A DNA stretch of 64,000 nucleotides from Plantibacter sp. Leaf314 (lineage in GTDB: Bacteria > Actinomycetota > Actinomycetes > Actinomycetales > Microbacteriaceae). The notes under the pieces were generated by a model, which was not told the origin of the DNA, ran no database searches, and saw only the letters and a list, made by a program, of their open reading frames with translations. Both the position numbers and the translations under genes were made by a program. Where the stretch lies: the NCBI RefSeq assembly GCF_001423185.1, contig NZ_LMOB01000001.1, positions 2,614,016-2,678,015 of the forward strand, written 5' to 3'. Below, piece after piece: positions 25,701 to 33,776 of this stretch (position 1 is the first letter of the stretch; every line of letters begins with the position of its first letter).

Positions 25701-26550
25701 CGTCAACCGTGGGATCACGGGTGCGATCGTCCAGCGGCAACCGTTCGGCGGCTGGAAGCGTTCCTCCGTCGGCACCGGTGCGAAGCCCGGCGGGCCGAAC
25801 GCCCTGTTCGGGCTCGGCGACTGGCAGCCCGATCCCGGTTCCGCGAGCCAGAGTCTGCATCTCCGCGGGCTCGACACCCGCATCGTCAAGCTCATCGAGG
25901 CGGCGCAGCCGTCCCTCACCTACGAGGCCTTCGACGTCCTGCGGCGCTCGGCGCTCAGCGACGCCGTGGCGTGGGGGAACGAGTTCGGCGAGGTCACCGA
26001 CGTCTCGCAGCTCGGCGTGGAGCGGAACCTCCTCCGATACCGGCCGGTCGCCGTCTCCGTGCGCGTGGCGGCGGGCGCCGACCTGGGCGACGCGCTCCGG
26101 GTGCTCATCGCGGCGGTGCGGTCACGGTCGCGGTTCACCGTGAGCCTCGGAGGGCGCTTGCCCCGTGAGGTCCGCGACTGGTTGTCCGAGCTGAACATCC
26201 CGGTCTCCCTCGAGACGGATGCGCAGTGGCTCACCCGCATGGCTGCCCGCGGCTCCATCGACACCGGTGAATCCGGTCAGGAGGCCCCGTTCGCGACCCG
26301 GGTGCGGATCGTCGTGCCACGCCCGGAGACCGTCGCGGAAGCCGAGCCCGGCTCGGAGGCCTCGGACTCCGAACCGTTGGCGAAGCGACTCGCGGAGGCG
26401 CTCGGCGGCGACCCGGACGTCGCGATCTGGGCGGGGCCGGTCACCCAGGCGGGGCGCGTGGAGCTGCTGCCGTTCCTGCACGAGCAGGCGATCTCGATCA
26501 CCGCGCACCGGTTCGGCACGCCGGACCCGTGGTCCCACGGCGTCATCTGA
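22795..26550 (+). CDS. putA: Bifunctional proline dehydrogenase / L-glutamate gamma-semialdehyde dehydrogenase
   Basis: A 1251-residue PutA that oxidises proline to glutamate in two steps. Residues about 100-420 form the FAD-dependent proline dehydrogenase barrel (KVSSIASQLS, LDMEEYRDLDL, RLVKGANLAMER). A hydrophilic, acidic linker of about 100 residues (452-552) joins it to the aldehyde dehydrogenase domain, which carries the general-base Glu at 777 (LLAETSGKN) and the nucleophile Cys at 811 (GQKCSAAS), then GGWKRSSVG. A C-terminal region of about 220 residues follows, probably structural. There is no N-terminal DNA-binding domain, so it does not repress its own gene as in enteric bacteria. 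The genes downstream on the opposite strand encode GntR and Lrp regulators. Confidence 0.95.
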   Translation: MANEAYEDPTETVGLADRAVALAAKWVDEGAKEPVDPAAARLAGVLRDPNGLEFTVGFVDGVMRPEDGFVAGNALAALASRTPSFLPWYEQAAIRTGGLVGPVLPWVVVPASRRVLRGMVGHLIVDSRPRELGAAIAKLRADGSRLNLNLLGEAVLGEGEAARRLAGTRELLQRPDVDYVSIKVSSIASQLSMWSFEQVVDRIVRRLVPLYEEGLATGTFINLDMEEYRDLDLTIAVFTRLLDHPQLLRFEAGIVIQAYLPDALEAMMQLTAWSKQRVAAGGAPIKVRLVKGANLAMERVDAAIHGWPLATTASKRETDTNYKRVLDWALTPARTDVVRVGVAGHNLFDIAYAWLLAGDRGVRDRVDFEMLLGMATGQVEAIKRDVGAVLLYTPVVNPKEFDVAISYLVRRLEENASEENFMSAVFDLAEKPTLFARERRRFLASVEALHEAPGLVPTPNRTQDRSQEAVEPVRDDSEPDERFRDPAQDSDAGLTQQVLGLDRGSDREDRFRTESSSYVETAVFSRSERGGIVDGAPGFENTADTDPSLAANRAWGAAILARVPASTLGNTAVAAAALTDERVLERTITMVQAAGSRWGARPAAERAAVLHAAGRVLASRRAELIEVMASETGKTIAEADPEVSEAVDFAHYYASTAPELERVRGARFVPSRLTVVTPPWNFPVAIPAGGVLAALASGSGVIIKPAPQAKRCAAVVVEALWDAGVPRDLLVLADVEEGELGRRLVSHPAVDRVILTGAYETARLFRSWRADLPLLAETSGKNAIIVTPSADLDLAVADIVKSAFGHAGQKCSAASLVILVGSVGRSDRFLRQLEDAVRSLRVGWPSDARTQMGPIIEPAGDKLRSGLTELRLGEKWLVEPKLLDDSSVNFGAPSERLWSPGVRTGVQPGSPFHLTEYFGPVLGVMRAATLSEAITLQNATPYGLTAGLHTFDPADLDEWLDTVEAGNLYVNRGITGAIVQRQPFGGWKRSSVGTGAKPGGPNALFGLGDWQPDPGSASQSLHLRGLDTRIVKLIEAAQPSLTYEAFDVLRRSALSDAVAWGNEFGEVTDVSQLGVERNLLRYRPVAVSVRVAAGADLGDALRVLIAAVRSRSRFTVSLGGRLPREVRDWLSELNIPVSLETDAQWLTRMAARGSIDTGESGQEAPFATRVRIVVPRPETVAEAEPGSEASDSEPLAKRLAEALGGDPDVAIWAGPVTQAGRVELLPFLHEQAISITAHRFGTPDPWSHGVI

Positions 26551-26570
26551 GCGAGGAGCGACCGAACGCT

Positions 26571-26927
26571 TCAGGCCCGCAGGGCTGCGGCGACGAGCTC
26601 GAGCGCCTCGTCGGCCGGCACCCCGAGCTCGCGGATGCGGTCCGCGTACGCGGCCGCCGCACGCTGCGCCTGCTGCTCGATCGCGTCGCCGTGCGCCGAC
26701 ACGAACGTGCCCGCGCGGCCTCGGGTCTCGATGACCCCGTCGGCCTCCAGGAGTCGGTACGCCTTCGCGACCGTATTGGGTGCGATGCCCAACTCGTCGG
26801 CCAGCCCCCGTACCGTCGGGAGCTTCGCCCCGGTCGGCATCGAGCCTTCGCGCACCCCGTCGATCACCTGCGTCCGCAGCTGCTCGAACACGGCGACCCC
26901 GGAGGTCGGTTCGATCCGGAACGGCAT
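26571..26927 (-). CDS. GntR-family (YtrA subfamily) transcriptional regulator
   Basis: A 118-residue regulator with a winged helix at about 10-75 (VFEQLRTQVIDGV, LPTVRGLADELGIAPNTVAK, YRLLEADGVIETRGRAGTFV) and a short helical tail of about 40 residues. That is the size of the YtrA branch, which normally controls ABC transporter genes; no such genes adjoin it here. Its ATG overlaps the stop codon of the upstream Lrp gene by one base (TGATG), so the two are translated together. Confidence 0.88.
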   Translation of the reverse strand: MPFRIEPTSGVAVFEQLRTQVIDGVREGSMPTGAKLPTVRGLADELGIAPNTVAKAYRLLEADGVIETRGRAGTFVSAHGDAIEQQAQRAAAAYADRIRELGVPADEALELVAAALRA

Positions 26928-27364
26928 CAGTCGACGTGCCGGTGGATGAGGCGGGTGAGGACGATCGCGCTGCGGGTGTGATCGACGTTCGGGGCGATCC
27001 GGACCCGCTCCAGGGCGTCCTCGAGGGCGGGGATGTTGCGGGCGCGCATGTGGACGATCGCGTCGGCACTGCCGGTCACGGTGCCGGCGTCGACGACCTC
27101 GGGCACCCCGGACAGGATCCGCAGTAGTTCGTTGGGGGAGACCGTGCCGCGGCAGAAGAGTTCGACGTAGGCTTCCGTCTGCATGCCGTCCACCGTGGGG
27201 TCGACCTGGATCGTGAACGACTGGATCACGCCGTCGGCCACCAGCCGGTCGACGCGTCGCTTCACCGCGGAAGCCGACAGGCCGACGACCGCGCCGATGT
27301 CGCCGTATCCGGCGCGAGAGTTCTGCCGGAGCAGGTCGATGATGCCGCGGTCGAGGTTGTCCAT
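26927..27364 (-). CDS. Lrp/AsnC-family transcriptional regulator
   Basis: A 145-residue regulator with an N-terminal helix-turn-helix (LDRGIIDLLRQNSRAGYGDI, then LSASAVKRRVDRLVADGVI, about 3-50) and an effector-binding alpha/beta domain (about 65-140). It is divergent from the DdaH-like hydrolase gene, with a palindrome between them, which suggests that it responds to an amino acid such as arginine or ornithine. TACACT is 6 nt before the ATG, so a leaderless transcript is likely. Coupled to the downstream GntR gene by TGATG. Confidence 0.9.
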   Translation of the reverse strand: MDNLDRGIIDLLRQNSRAGYGDIGAVVGLSASAVKRRVDRLVADGVIQSFTIQVDPTVDGMQTEAYVELFCRGTVSPNELLRILSGVPEVVDAGTVTGSADAIVHMRARNIPALEDALERVRIAPNVDHTRSAIVLTRLIHRHVD

Positions 27365-27370
27365 AGGGTC

Positions 27371-27420
27371 AGTGTAAGCGCAATCATTGCGTGAGAATCT
27401 GCCATTTCGCAGCAATCCTG
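27371..27420. promoter_or_regulatory. Leaderless -10 box of the Lrp gene and candidate Lrp operator
   Basis: On the minus strand TACACT (27371-27376) is 6 nt from the Lrp ATG. Overlapping the region just upstream is the 13-bp palindrome CGCAATCATTGCG (27379-27391), and further on the imperfect CGCAGCAATCCTGCG (about 27408-27422). The layout suits autoregulation and control of the divergent hydrolase gene. Confidence 0.6.
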
Positions 27421-27527
27421 CGCCAAAGTCCGTGAAACCGCTGCGAACTGCGTGCGATGATGAACGTGGCGTGCCTTCGGGCCCCTGGACATCGTCCGCC
27501 GTTCCTCGCTCGTATCTGGAGGCCGAC

Positions 27528-28409
27528 GTGTCGTCGACGCTCAACCACCCCACCCCCGCCCCGCAGGATTCCGCCGCTGCGGGTCGCATCGCGAATCGCC
27601 GCCGGTACCTCATGTGCCGCCCCGACCGCTTCACGGTCAGCTACCGGATCAACCCCTGGATGAACCCGGACGACCCCACCGACACCTCGCTCGCCGTGTC
27701 GCAGTGGGAGCGGCTGCACCAGGCGTACCTCGACCTCGGGCACACGATCGACCTCATCGACCCCATCGACGGCCTGCCCGACATGGTGTTCGCGGCGAAC
27801 GGCGGGTTCACGCTCGACGGTGTCGCCTACGGTGCCAAGTTCACCTACGACGAGCGCATCCCCGAGGGTCCCGCCTACATGGACTGGTTCGAGGCCAACG
27901 GCTTCCGCGTCGAGCGCCCCGAGTTCGTGAACGAGGGCGAGGGCGACATCATGCTCGTCGGCGACACGATCCTCGCGGGGACCGGATTCCGCACCGACCC
28001 GCGCAGCCACGACGAGGTGCGACGCATCTTCGACCGAGAGGTCGTCACGCTGAACCTCGTGAACCCGAGTTTCTACCACCTCGACACCGCGATCGCCGTG
28101 CTCGACCCGGTGGCCCCCAGCGACGGTTCGCCGGCGAACATCGCCTACCTGCCGACCGCGTTCGACGAGGCGAGCAACCGCATCCTCGAGGAGCGGTACC
28201 CGGACGCGATCCACGTGAGCACGGAGGACGCGGCGGTGCTCGGCCTCAACTCCATCTCGAACGGTCGCGAGGTCGTCATCGCCGCTCGCGCCGTCGGGTT
28301 CGAGCGCCAGCTGCGGGAGCGCGGCTACCGCCCGATCGGCGTCGACCTGTCCGAGCTCCTGCTCGGTGGTGGCGGCGTGAAGTGCTGCACCCTCGAGCTC
28401 CGCGGCTAG
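27528..28409 (+). CDS. Dimethylarginine dimethylaminohydrolase-like / amidinotransferase-fold protein
   Basis: A 293-residue member of the guanidine-modifying (arginine deiminase fold) superfamily. Family segments are LPDMVFAANGGFTL, FEGEGD-like NEGEGDIML, NPSFYHLDTAIAVL and the C-terminal GGGGVKCCTLEL, where Cys 286 is the expected nucleophile and the His of YHLD the base. The pattern agrees with dimethylargininase (DdaH), which makes citrulline from methylarginine, but related ornithine- or arginine-acting enzymes cannot be excluded. The start is a GTG at 27528, with TGGAGG 6 nt before. It is divergent from the Lrp regulator. A short repeat begins right after its TAG. Confidence 0.82.
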   Translation: MSSTLNHPTPAPQDSAAAGRIANRRRYLMCRPDRFTVSYRINPWMNPDDPTDTSLAVSQWERLHQAYLDLGHTIDLIDPIDGLPDMVFAANGGFTLDGVAYGAKFTYDERIPEGPAYMDWFEANGFRVERPEFVNEGEGDIMLVGDTILAGTGFRTDPRSHDEVRRIFDREVVTLNLVNPSFYHLDTAIAVLDPVAPSDGSPANIAYLPTAFDEASNRILEERYPDAIHVSTEDAAVLGLNSISNGREVVIAARAVGFERQLRERGYRPIGVDLSELLLGGGGVKCCTLELRG

Positions 28410-28454
28410 CCCTTCGACAGGCTCAGGGACCGGAGTGGGGCTCAGGGACCGGGG
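28410..28454 (+). repeat. Short dispersed repeat directly after a stop codon
   Basis: CCCTTCGACAGGCTCAGG begins on the base after the TAG at 28407-28409, and a second half copy (GCTCAGGGACCGGGG) lies at 28440-28454. The position relative to the stop codon is the same as at 9684. Confidence 0.85.
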
Positions 28455-28547
28455 TCGGGCGCAGGGCCAGGCTGTCGAGGGGTTGCGGGTCACGCGCGGC
28501 ACCGCGTATACCTGCTGTGAACGATCGACCGCCGACGGAGGGCACCC

Positions 28548-28781
28548 ATGGACGCCGCAGAACGACGTGACCACGAACGAGACAAGTCGGGACGGACGAG
28601 CGCCCTGGGGGACGCGACCGGATTCTGGGTCGTCATCGCCCTCGCGCTCTTCGCGGGCGGCATGTGGTCGTTCGGTGAGGCGTTCCGCAACGAGGCCTTC
28701 CAGACGGTGTGGTTCCTCGGCGGCATCCTCATGATCGCGCTCGCACTCTTCGTGCCGGCGCACTTCGCCAGCCGGAACTGA
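28548..28781 (+). CDS. Small two-helix membrane protein
   Basis: A 77-residue protein: a charged N-terminus (about 20 residues, DAAERRDHERDKSGR) and two hydrophobic helices (about 25-43, FWVVIALALFAGGMW, and 52-70, TVWFLGGILMIALALFV). GGAGGG lies 7 nt before the ATG. Codon use fits the neighbours. No family recognised. Confidence 0.7.
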   Translation: MDAAERRDHERDKSGRTSALGDATGFWVVIALALFAGGMWSFGEAFRNEAFQTVWFLGGILMIALALFVPAHFASRN

Positions 28782-28894
28782 CGCTCCGCCGCACGTTCGC
28801 CGATGGTTGGCTGAGCGTTCGATCGACCGCCCCGTACCGCCGATACCGTCCTGTCCAGCGCGCTACGCTGACTGAGCAGACACGAGGACGGCAC

Positions 28895-29653
28895 ATGGAT
28901 TCCACGGTGGTCATCATCCCCACCTACAACGAACGCGAGAACCTGGAACGGATCGTCGCGCGCGTCCGCGTCGCCACCCCCGACGTCCAGATCCTCGTGG
29001 TCGACGACAACTCACCCGACGGCACCGGCGACATCGCCGATCGCCTCGCCGCAGCCGACACCGCGGTGCACGTGCTCCACCGGACGGGCAAAGAGGGCCT
29101 CGGCGCCGCCTACAAGGCCGGCTTCGCCTGGGCGCTCGGGCGCGGGTTCGGCAGCGTGGTCGAGATGGACGCCGACGGTTCGCACGCCCCGGAGCAGTTG
29201 CCGTCGCTCCTGGCCGCCGCCGCGACCGCCGACGTCGTCCTCGGATCGCGCTGGGTGCCGGGCGGCTCGGTCGTGAACTGGCCCAAGCACCGCGAGGCCA
29301 TCTCGCGGGTGGGCAGCGGCTACGCCCGGTTCGCGCTCCGGCTCCCCGCACGCGACGTGACCGGCGGCTACCGCGTGTTCAGTGCGGATGCGCTGCGCAG
29401 GCTCCAGCTGGACGAGGTCCACTCCCACGGCTACGGGTTCCAGGTCGACATGCTGTGGCACGCGAACCGGGCGGGACTCAGCATCGTCGAGGTGCCCATC
29501 ACCTTCACGGAGCGTGCGCTCGGAGCCTCGAAGATGACGGGTGGCATCGTCGTCGAGGCCATGCTGCGCGTCACCTGGTGGGGGATCTGCGAGGCGACCG
29601 ACCGGGTCATCGGGCGGCACCCCGAGGCGTCACGCGCCACCGCCGGTTCCTGA
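28895..29653 (+). CDS. Polyprenol monophosphomannose synthase-like GT2 glycosyltransferase
   Basis: A 252-residue GT-A glycosyltransferase without membrane helices. The start VVIIPTYNERENL, the nucleotide-sugar motif VVDDNSPDGT (about 36-45), MDADGSH as the DxD region, and ADVVLGSRWVPGG, then DVTGGYRVFSADALR are typical of the dolichol-phosphate-mannose synthase group (Ppm1/Dpm1). In actinobacteria these make polyprenyl-phosphate mannose for lipoglycans and protein mannosylation. TACGCT at about 28864-28869 can serve as -10, giving a short leader with ACGAGGACGG before the ATG. Confidence 0.87.
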   Translation: MDSTVVIIPTYNERENLERIVARVRVATPDVQILVVDDNSPDGTGDIADRLAAADTAVHVLHRTGKEGLGAAYKAGFAWALGRGFGSVVEMDADGSHAPEQLPSLLAAAATADVVLGSRWVPGGSVVNWPKHREAISRVGSGYARFALRLPARDVTGGYRVFSADALRRLQLDEVHSHGYGFQVDMLWHANRAGLSIVEVPITFTERALGASKMTGGIVVEAMLRVTWWGICEATDRVIGRHPEASRATAGS

Positions 29654-29662
29654 GTCGGAGCC

Positions 29663-30331
29663 TCAGACGCGGCTCGGGCCTGAGGAGATCACGGGAGCCG
29701 AGCGGATGAGCGTCTCGTCGTCGACCGCGTCGACGAGGTACCCCGCGACGTCGGAGCGGCTGATCCGCACGGAGCTCGGCCAACGGCCGGCGGGCGAGGT
29801 CACGACCGGTCGGCGCCGCTCGCTCCCCGACAGCAGGGTCGGCCGCACGATCGTCCAGTCGAGGGCCGAGCTCCGCAGCGAGGCGTCGGCGCGTTCGTGA
29901 TCGGCGTAGACGGTGCCGAGCCGCAGGAATCGCGTCGTCCATCGCAGCGGGGACGGCACGCTCCGCCGTGACTCCCCGGTGCCGAGTGCGGAGAGCAGCA
30001 CGATGCGCCGGAGGCCGTGCGAGCGCATGGCGGCGGTGACCGTGTCGATGGCGCTCGTGATGAGGTCCGGCGGGCTCACCTGGCGCGCCCACGGCCAGTC
30101 GGAGGTGCCGAGGTTGGTGAGCGCGACCACGACCGCCTGGGTGCCGTGCATGGCCGCCTCGACGTCGTCGATCCGCAACGGTGATCCCTGGGTGATCGTC
30201 AGTCGATCGCCCGGGACGACCCGTGTGGGGTCGCGGACGAGCGCGGTCACCGAGTGGCCGGTGCGCAGCGCCTCGGAGATCACGAGTCGACCGGTGCGTC
30301 CGCTGCCGCCGATGACGAGGAGGTGGGCCAC
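29663..30331 (-). CDS. NAD(P)H-binding (NmrA/SDR-like) protein
   Basis: A 222-residue atypical SDR with the N-terminal nucleotide loop GGSGRTGR (about 7-14), then ALVRDPTR, a strand AVVVALTNLG and VLLSALGTGESR. There is no YxxxK pair, as is usual in the NAD(P)H-binding NmrA-like group, which act as redox sensors or reductases. GTG start at 30331, with GGAAGGAG about 7 nt upstream. Convergent with the mannosyltransferase gene, from which it is separated by 9 bp. Confidence 0.78.
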   Translation of the reverse strand: MAHLLVIGGSGRTGRLVISEALRTGHSVTALVRDPTRVVPGDRLTITQGSPLRIDDVEAAMHGTQAVVVALTNLGTSDWPWARQVSPPDLITSAIDTVTAAMRSHGLRRIVLLSALGTGESRRSVPSPLRWTTRFLRLGTVYADHERADASLRSSALDWTIVRPTLLSGSERRRPVVTSPAGRWPSSVRISRSDVAGYLVDAVDDETLIRSAPVISSGPSRV

Positions 30332-30517
30332 AGCGCTCCTTCCGGGAGTCGGGCCCGGATGGACGCGGGCGGCTCGGACCGAGGGACGTTCCCATCGTGG
30401 ACCAGAGCGCGCCGTGCGGCATCGGGGACAACCCGAGACGTGACCAGCGCCGCAGGAGCGCCTCACCACGATGATGCGCATGCCGCCGTGGCGGACGTTC
30501 ATCCTCCGTCGGAACGA

Positions 30518-30550
30518 GGAAGCCCCGGACCGTGGTGGTCCGGGGCTTCC
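30518..30550 (-). terminator. Terminator of the lldR-lldD operon
   Basis: GGAAGCCCCGGACC and GGTCCGGGGCTTCC form a perfect 14-bp stem with a 5-nt loop. It is 18 bp beyond the lldD stop codon. Confidence 0.85.
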
Positions 30551-30567
30551 TCGTGTCGCTCGGGTGG

Positions 30568-31908
30568 TCAGGCCTTCGCCGCGGACGCCGGCTTGCGGGC
30601 CGGAGCCTTGCGCGGGGCCGGAGCCGCCTTGGGCGCGGCCGGCCGTGACGCGCTCAGCGTCGACTGCTCCGGGAGCGGCTGCAGCGTCGTGAACCGCGAG
30701 AGCTGGGTCACGTGGTGCGGCTGCAGCTCCTCGAGCGACGCGACGCCCAGGAGCTTCATCGTGCGCACGATCTCGCCCGAGAGGATCTGGATCGCGCGGT
30801 CCACGCCCTCTCGGCCACCCGCCATGAGCCCGTAGAGGTACGCACGGCCGATGAAGGTGAAGCGGGCGCCGAGGGCGACGGACGCGACGATGTCGGCACC
30901 GTTCATGATGCCCGTGTCGAGGTGCACCTCGGCGTCCTTGCCGACCTCGCGGACGACGCTCGGCAGCAGGTGGAACGGGATCGGTGCGCGGTCGAGCTGA
31001 CGACCGCCGTGGTTCGACAGCTGCACGGCGTCGGCGCCGAGGTCGACGGCGAGCTTCGCGTCGGCGACCGACTGGACGCCCTTGACGATCAGCTTGCCCT
31101 TCCACTGCTCGCGGATGTACTTGACCTCGTCGGGCCCGACGGTCGGGTCGAACATCGTGTCGATGAGGGCGGCCACCGTGCCGGACCAGCGGTCGAGGCT
31201 CGCGAACGCCAACGGCTCGGTCGTGAGGAAGTTGATCCACCAGGCAGGCCGGGGCAGGGCGTCGACGATGGTCTTCGGAGTCAGCGACGGCGGGATCGTC
31301 ATGCCGTTGCGGACGTCACGCAGGCGAGCGCCACCCACCGGGGTGTCGACCGTCACCACGAGCGTGTCGTACCCGGCCGCGGCTGCGCGGTCGACGAGGG
31401 CCATCGACCGCTCGCGCTCGCTCCACATGTAGAGCTGGAACCAGTTGCGGCCGCCGGGAGCCGCCGCCTTCACGTCCTCGATCGACGTCGTGCCCATGGT
31501 GGAGAGGGTGAACGGGATGCCGGCCGCCGCGGCCGCCGACGCACCGGCGCGCTCGCCCTCCGTCTGCATCATGCGGGTGAAGCCGGTCGGGGCGATGCCG
31601 AACGGGAACGCGACGCGCTCGCCGAGGACGTCCCAGCCGGTGTCGACGTTCGCCACGTTCTTGAGGACGGCCGGGTGGAACTCGATGTCCTGGAAGGCCT
31701 GACGGGCACGGGCCAGCGAGATCTCGCCCTCGGCCGCGCCGTCGGTGTAGTCGAACGGGGCCGTCGGCGTGACCTTCTTCGCGATCGTGCGGAGGTCGCT
31801 GATGGTCGTCGCCGCGGCGAGACGGCGACGGCGCGCGTTGAACTCGGGCTTCTTGAACTGCATGAGGGGCAGCAGGTCGTGGGGCTTGGGGATGCGGCGT
31901 TCAACCAT
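30568..31908 (-). CDS. lldD: FMN-dependent alpha-hydroxy acid dehydrogenase (L-lactate dehydrogenase, LldD type)
   Basis: A 446-residue enzyme of the L-lactate/glycolate oxidase family. FMN-barrel motifs include [37 protein letters not shown] and the active-site SNHGGRQLD with the catalytic His; arginine-rich [10 protein letters not shown] closes the barrel. In this family lactate is oxidised to pyruvate with transfer to quinone or oxygen. After about residue 405 there is a tail rich in Ala, Pro and Lys/Arg ([16 protein letters not shown]) not found in short family members. I chose ATG 31908 because GAAGGAAG precedes it. The gene overlaps the 3' end of the regulator gene by 8 bp. Its position beside rhaB and rhaEW suggests that it consumes the lactate made from rhamnose. 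Confidence 0.9.
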   Translation of the reverse strand: MVERRIPKPHDLLPLMQFKKPEFNARRRRLAAATTISDLRTIAKKVTPTAPFDYTDGAAEGEISLARARQAFQDIEFHPAVLKNVANVDTGWDVLGERVAFPFGIAPTGFTRMMQTEGERAGASAAAAAGIPFTLSTMGTTSIEDVKAAAPGGRNWFQLYMWSERERSMALVDRAAAAGYDTLVVTVDTPVGGARLRDVRNGMTIPPSLTPKTIVDALPRPAWWINFLTTEPLAFASLDRWSGTVAALIDTMFDPTVGPDEVKYIREQWKGKLIVKGVQSVADAKLAVDLGADAVQLSNHGGRQLDRAPIPFHLLPSVVREVGKDAEVHLDTGIMNGADIVASVALGARFTFIGRAYLYGLMAGGREGVDRAIQILSGEIVRTMKLLGVASLEELQPHHVTQLSRFTTLQPLPEQSTLSASRPAAPKAAPAPRKAPARKPASAAKA

Positions 31909-32719
31909 GGGTCTGTTCTTCCTTCTCACGGGAGGGTGCGGGGTTCAGGGCGTCGTAGTAACCGGTGATGTGGGAGCGCACGGACTGACGGGCGAGGTCG
32001 GGGTCGGCGGAGCGGATCGCCTCGACGATGCCGCGGTGCTCGGCCCGGAGCCGGTCGGCGGTGGCGGACCAGGACGACAGCTGCGGCACACCGGCGAGGA
32101 CGTAGCGTTCGATCGAGTCGCGGAGACCGGACATCGTGGCGACGAGGACCTGGTTGCCCTCCGCCTCGGCGAGCGACAGGTGGAACTGGGCGTCGAGCGC
32201 GAGGAACTCCGCCTCGGTGAGCGTCGGCTGGTCCATCGCATCGAGGAGCGACTCGGGGTGCTTGAGGTCCGCGGCGCGTTCGCCGGCGCGCGTGGCGAGG
32301 CTGTGGACGACGGCGGTCTCGATGACGAGTCGGGTGTCCACGACGTCCTGCACGGCGAACCCCTGAGCGGCGACCTGCAAGCGCATGAGCGTCGCCATGC
32401 CGCCGGAGGGCGTCGCGACGATGATCGCGCCGGCGGTGGGGCCGGAACCGGTGTGCGTGCGGATGAGGCCGAGGACCTCGAGGACGCGGATCGCCTCACG
32501 GACGCTCGACCGGCCGACGCCGAGGTCGATCGCGAGCTGGCGTTCGCCGGGCAGTCGGTCGCCGGGCTTCAGGACGCCGCTGAGGAGGTCCGACTCGATG
32601 CGGGCGAGGACGACCTCCCAGGCGCGGGGCTCGGGACGCGGGGGTGTGGGGGCCGGTGCTGCGGGTGCGGTCGATCCCGGTGCGGCCTCCGTCGTCGGTG
32701 CGGGTGCTGCTGCGCTCAT
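31901..32719 (-). CDS. lldR: FadR-type GntR regulator (LldR-like)
   Basis: A 272-residue regulator with a Pro/Ala-rich N-terminal extension of about 32 residues, a winged helix at about 35-105 ([40 protein letters not shown]) and an FCD all-helical sensor domain with the metal-binding Asp and His pattern ([24 protein letters not shown]). Adjacent to and overlapping lldD, it is most simply a lactate-responsive regulator. A perfect GntR-type palindrome lies 22 bp upstream of the ATG, so autoregulation is likely. GAAGGAGGACCG serves as ribosome-binding site. Confidence 0.87.
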   Translation of the reverse strand: MSAAAPAPTTEAAPGSTAPAAPAPTPPRPEPRAWEVVLARIESDLLSGVLKPGDRLPGERQLAIDLGVGRSSVREAIRVLEVLGLIRTHTGSGPTAGAIIVATPSGGMATLMRLQVAAQGFAVQDVVDTRLVIETAVVHSLATRAGERAADLKHPESLLDAMDQPTLTEAEFLALDAQFHLSLAEAEGNQVLVATMSGLRDSIERYVLAGVPQLSSWSATADRLRAEHRGIVEAIRSADPDLARQSVRSHITGYYDALNPAPSREKEEQTHG

Positions 32720-32741
32720 CGGTCCTCCTTCGGCACCTCGA

Positions 32742-32756
32742 TGTGGTCAGACCACA
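32742..32756. promoter_or_regulatory. FadR/LldR-type operator
   Basis: Perfect 15-bp palindrome TGTGGTCAGACCACA. Its core TGGTCAGACCA fits the TGGTnnnACCA pattern of FadR-subfamily GntR regulators. It is 23 bp upstream of the lldR start codon. Confidence 0.8.
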
Positions 32757-32766
32757 AACAATACCT

Positions 32767-32782
32767 CTTGAACCGATTCAAG
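32767..32782. promoter_or_regulatory. LacI-type palindrome upstream of lldR-lldD
   Basis: CTTGAACCGATTCAAG. The core TGAACCGATTCA differs at one base from TGAATCGATTCA, which precedes rhaM and the rha transporter operon. It is about 48 bp upstream of the lldR ATG, beside the GntR-type operator. Confidence 0.6.
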
Positions 32783-32831
32783 GCGAGCCCTGGCGCGAAC
32801 TTTTCCGCTCCGGGCCCCTCGGGCGGGCCGA

Positions 32832-33764
32832 TCAGGTGCGGAGGACGATGTTCTCGGGTTCCTCGCCGGCCTGCAGGTGCTCGATCTGCCGACGCAACAG
32901 CCGCGCCATCCGAGGGAGCATCGCGCTCGTCGCTCCACCGATGTGGGGCGAGACGAGGACGTTCGGCAAGGACCACAGCGGGTGGTCCACCGGCAGTGGT
33001 TCGGGATCGGTGACGTCGAGGGCGAGGCGGATCCGGCCGCTGCTCGCGTGCCGGACCAGCGCCTCGGTGTCGGCCACCGGTCCTCGGGCGACGTTCACCA
33101 CGAGGGCGTCGTCGGGGAGCGCCGAGAGGAACGCGTCGTCCACCAGACCGCGGGTGCCGTCGGTGAGTGGGACGACGACGATGACGATCTCCGCCTGGGG
33201 CAGGAGCTCCGGCAGCTCGTCGATGCCGTGGATGGTGCCGCGCTCGTCCTCACGAGCCGTGGAGGCGACGCGGGTCACCTCGACCTCGAACGGCAGGAGC
33301 CTCGCCTCGATGGCCGCGCCGACACCGCCGTAGCCGATGAGGAGGACCCGACGGTCCGCGAGGCTCGGACGCTGGCTCTGCAACCACTCGCCCGTCCGCT
33401 CGGCGCGCACGAAGTCGGGGAGACCCCGCTGTGAGGCGAGGATCAGGGCCACCGTGAGCTCTGCCGTCGACGCCTCATGCACGGTCGCCGCGTTCGCCAG
33501 CACGACGCCCTCGGGGAGGAGGTCCTCCAGGCCGTCGTAGCCGATCGACTGGACCTGCACGAGCTGCGGCGTCACGGCGGCCACGTTCGCGAGCGGCTTG
33601 TTCGAACCGAGGTACACAGGCACCACGAGGTCGATGTGTTCCACCGGCGGCTCGGTCCGGAGGTCCCACTCGACGAACTCGACCCCCTCCGGGGCCAGAC
33701 CCTGCGACAGCACCTCCTCGCGGAGCTCGGCGGGCAGGCTGACGATGAGCGGAGAAGCAGTCAT
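32832..33764 (-). CDS. D-isomer-specific 2-hydroxyacid dehydrogenase
   Basis: A 310-residue NAD(P)-dependent dehydrogenase. The nucleotide loop GYGGVG is near residue 145; the catalytic Arg is in NVARGPV, the Glu/Asp position in DVTDPEPLP and the His in SPHIGGAT, in the normal order. It reduces 2-keto acids or oxidises D-2-hydroxyacids; the substrate is unknown. It follows rhaB by 9 bp but has its own TAGCGT box, 6 nt before the ATG, inside the last codons of rhaB, so it can be transcribed both from the rha operon and alone. Confidence 0.9.
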   Translation of the reverse strand: MTASPLIVSLPAELREEVLSQGLAPEGVEFVEWDLRTEPPVEHIDLVVPVYLGSNKPLANVAAVTPQLVQVQSIGYDGLEDLLPEGVVLANAATVHEASTAELTVALILASQRGLPDFVRAERTGEWLQSQRPSLADRRVLLIGYGGVGAAIEARLLPFEVEVTRVASTAREDERGTIHGIDELPELLPQAEIVIVVVPLTDGTRGLVDDAFLSALPDDALVVNVARGPVADTEALVRHASSGRIRLALDVTDPEPLPVDHPLWSLPNVLVSPHIGGATSAMLPRMARLLRRQIEHLQAGEEPENIVLRT

Positions 33765-33770
33765 GCTGCG

Positions 33771-33776
33771 ACGCTA
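33771..33776 (-). promoter_or_regulatory. Leaderless -10 box within the 3' end of rhaB
   Basis: On the minus strand TAGCGT is followed by CGCAGC and the ATG at 33764. It overlaps the rhaB stop codon. Confidence 0.6.
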
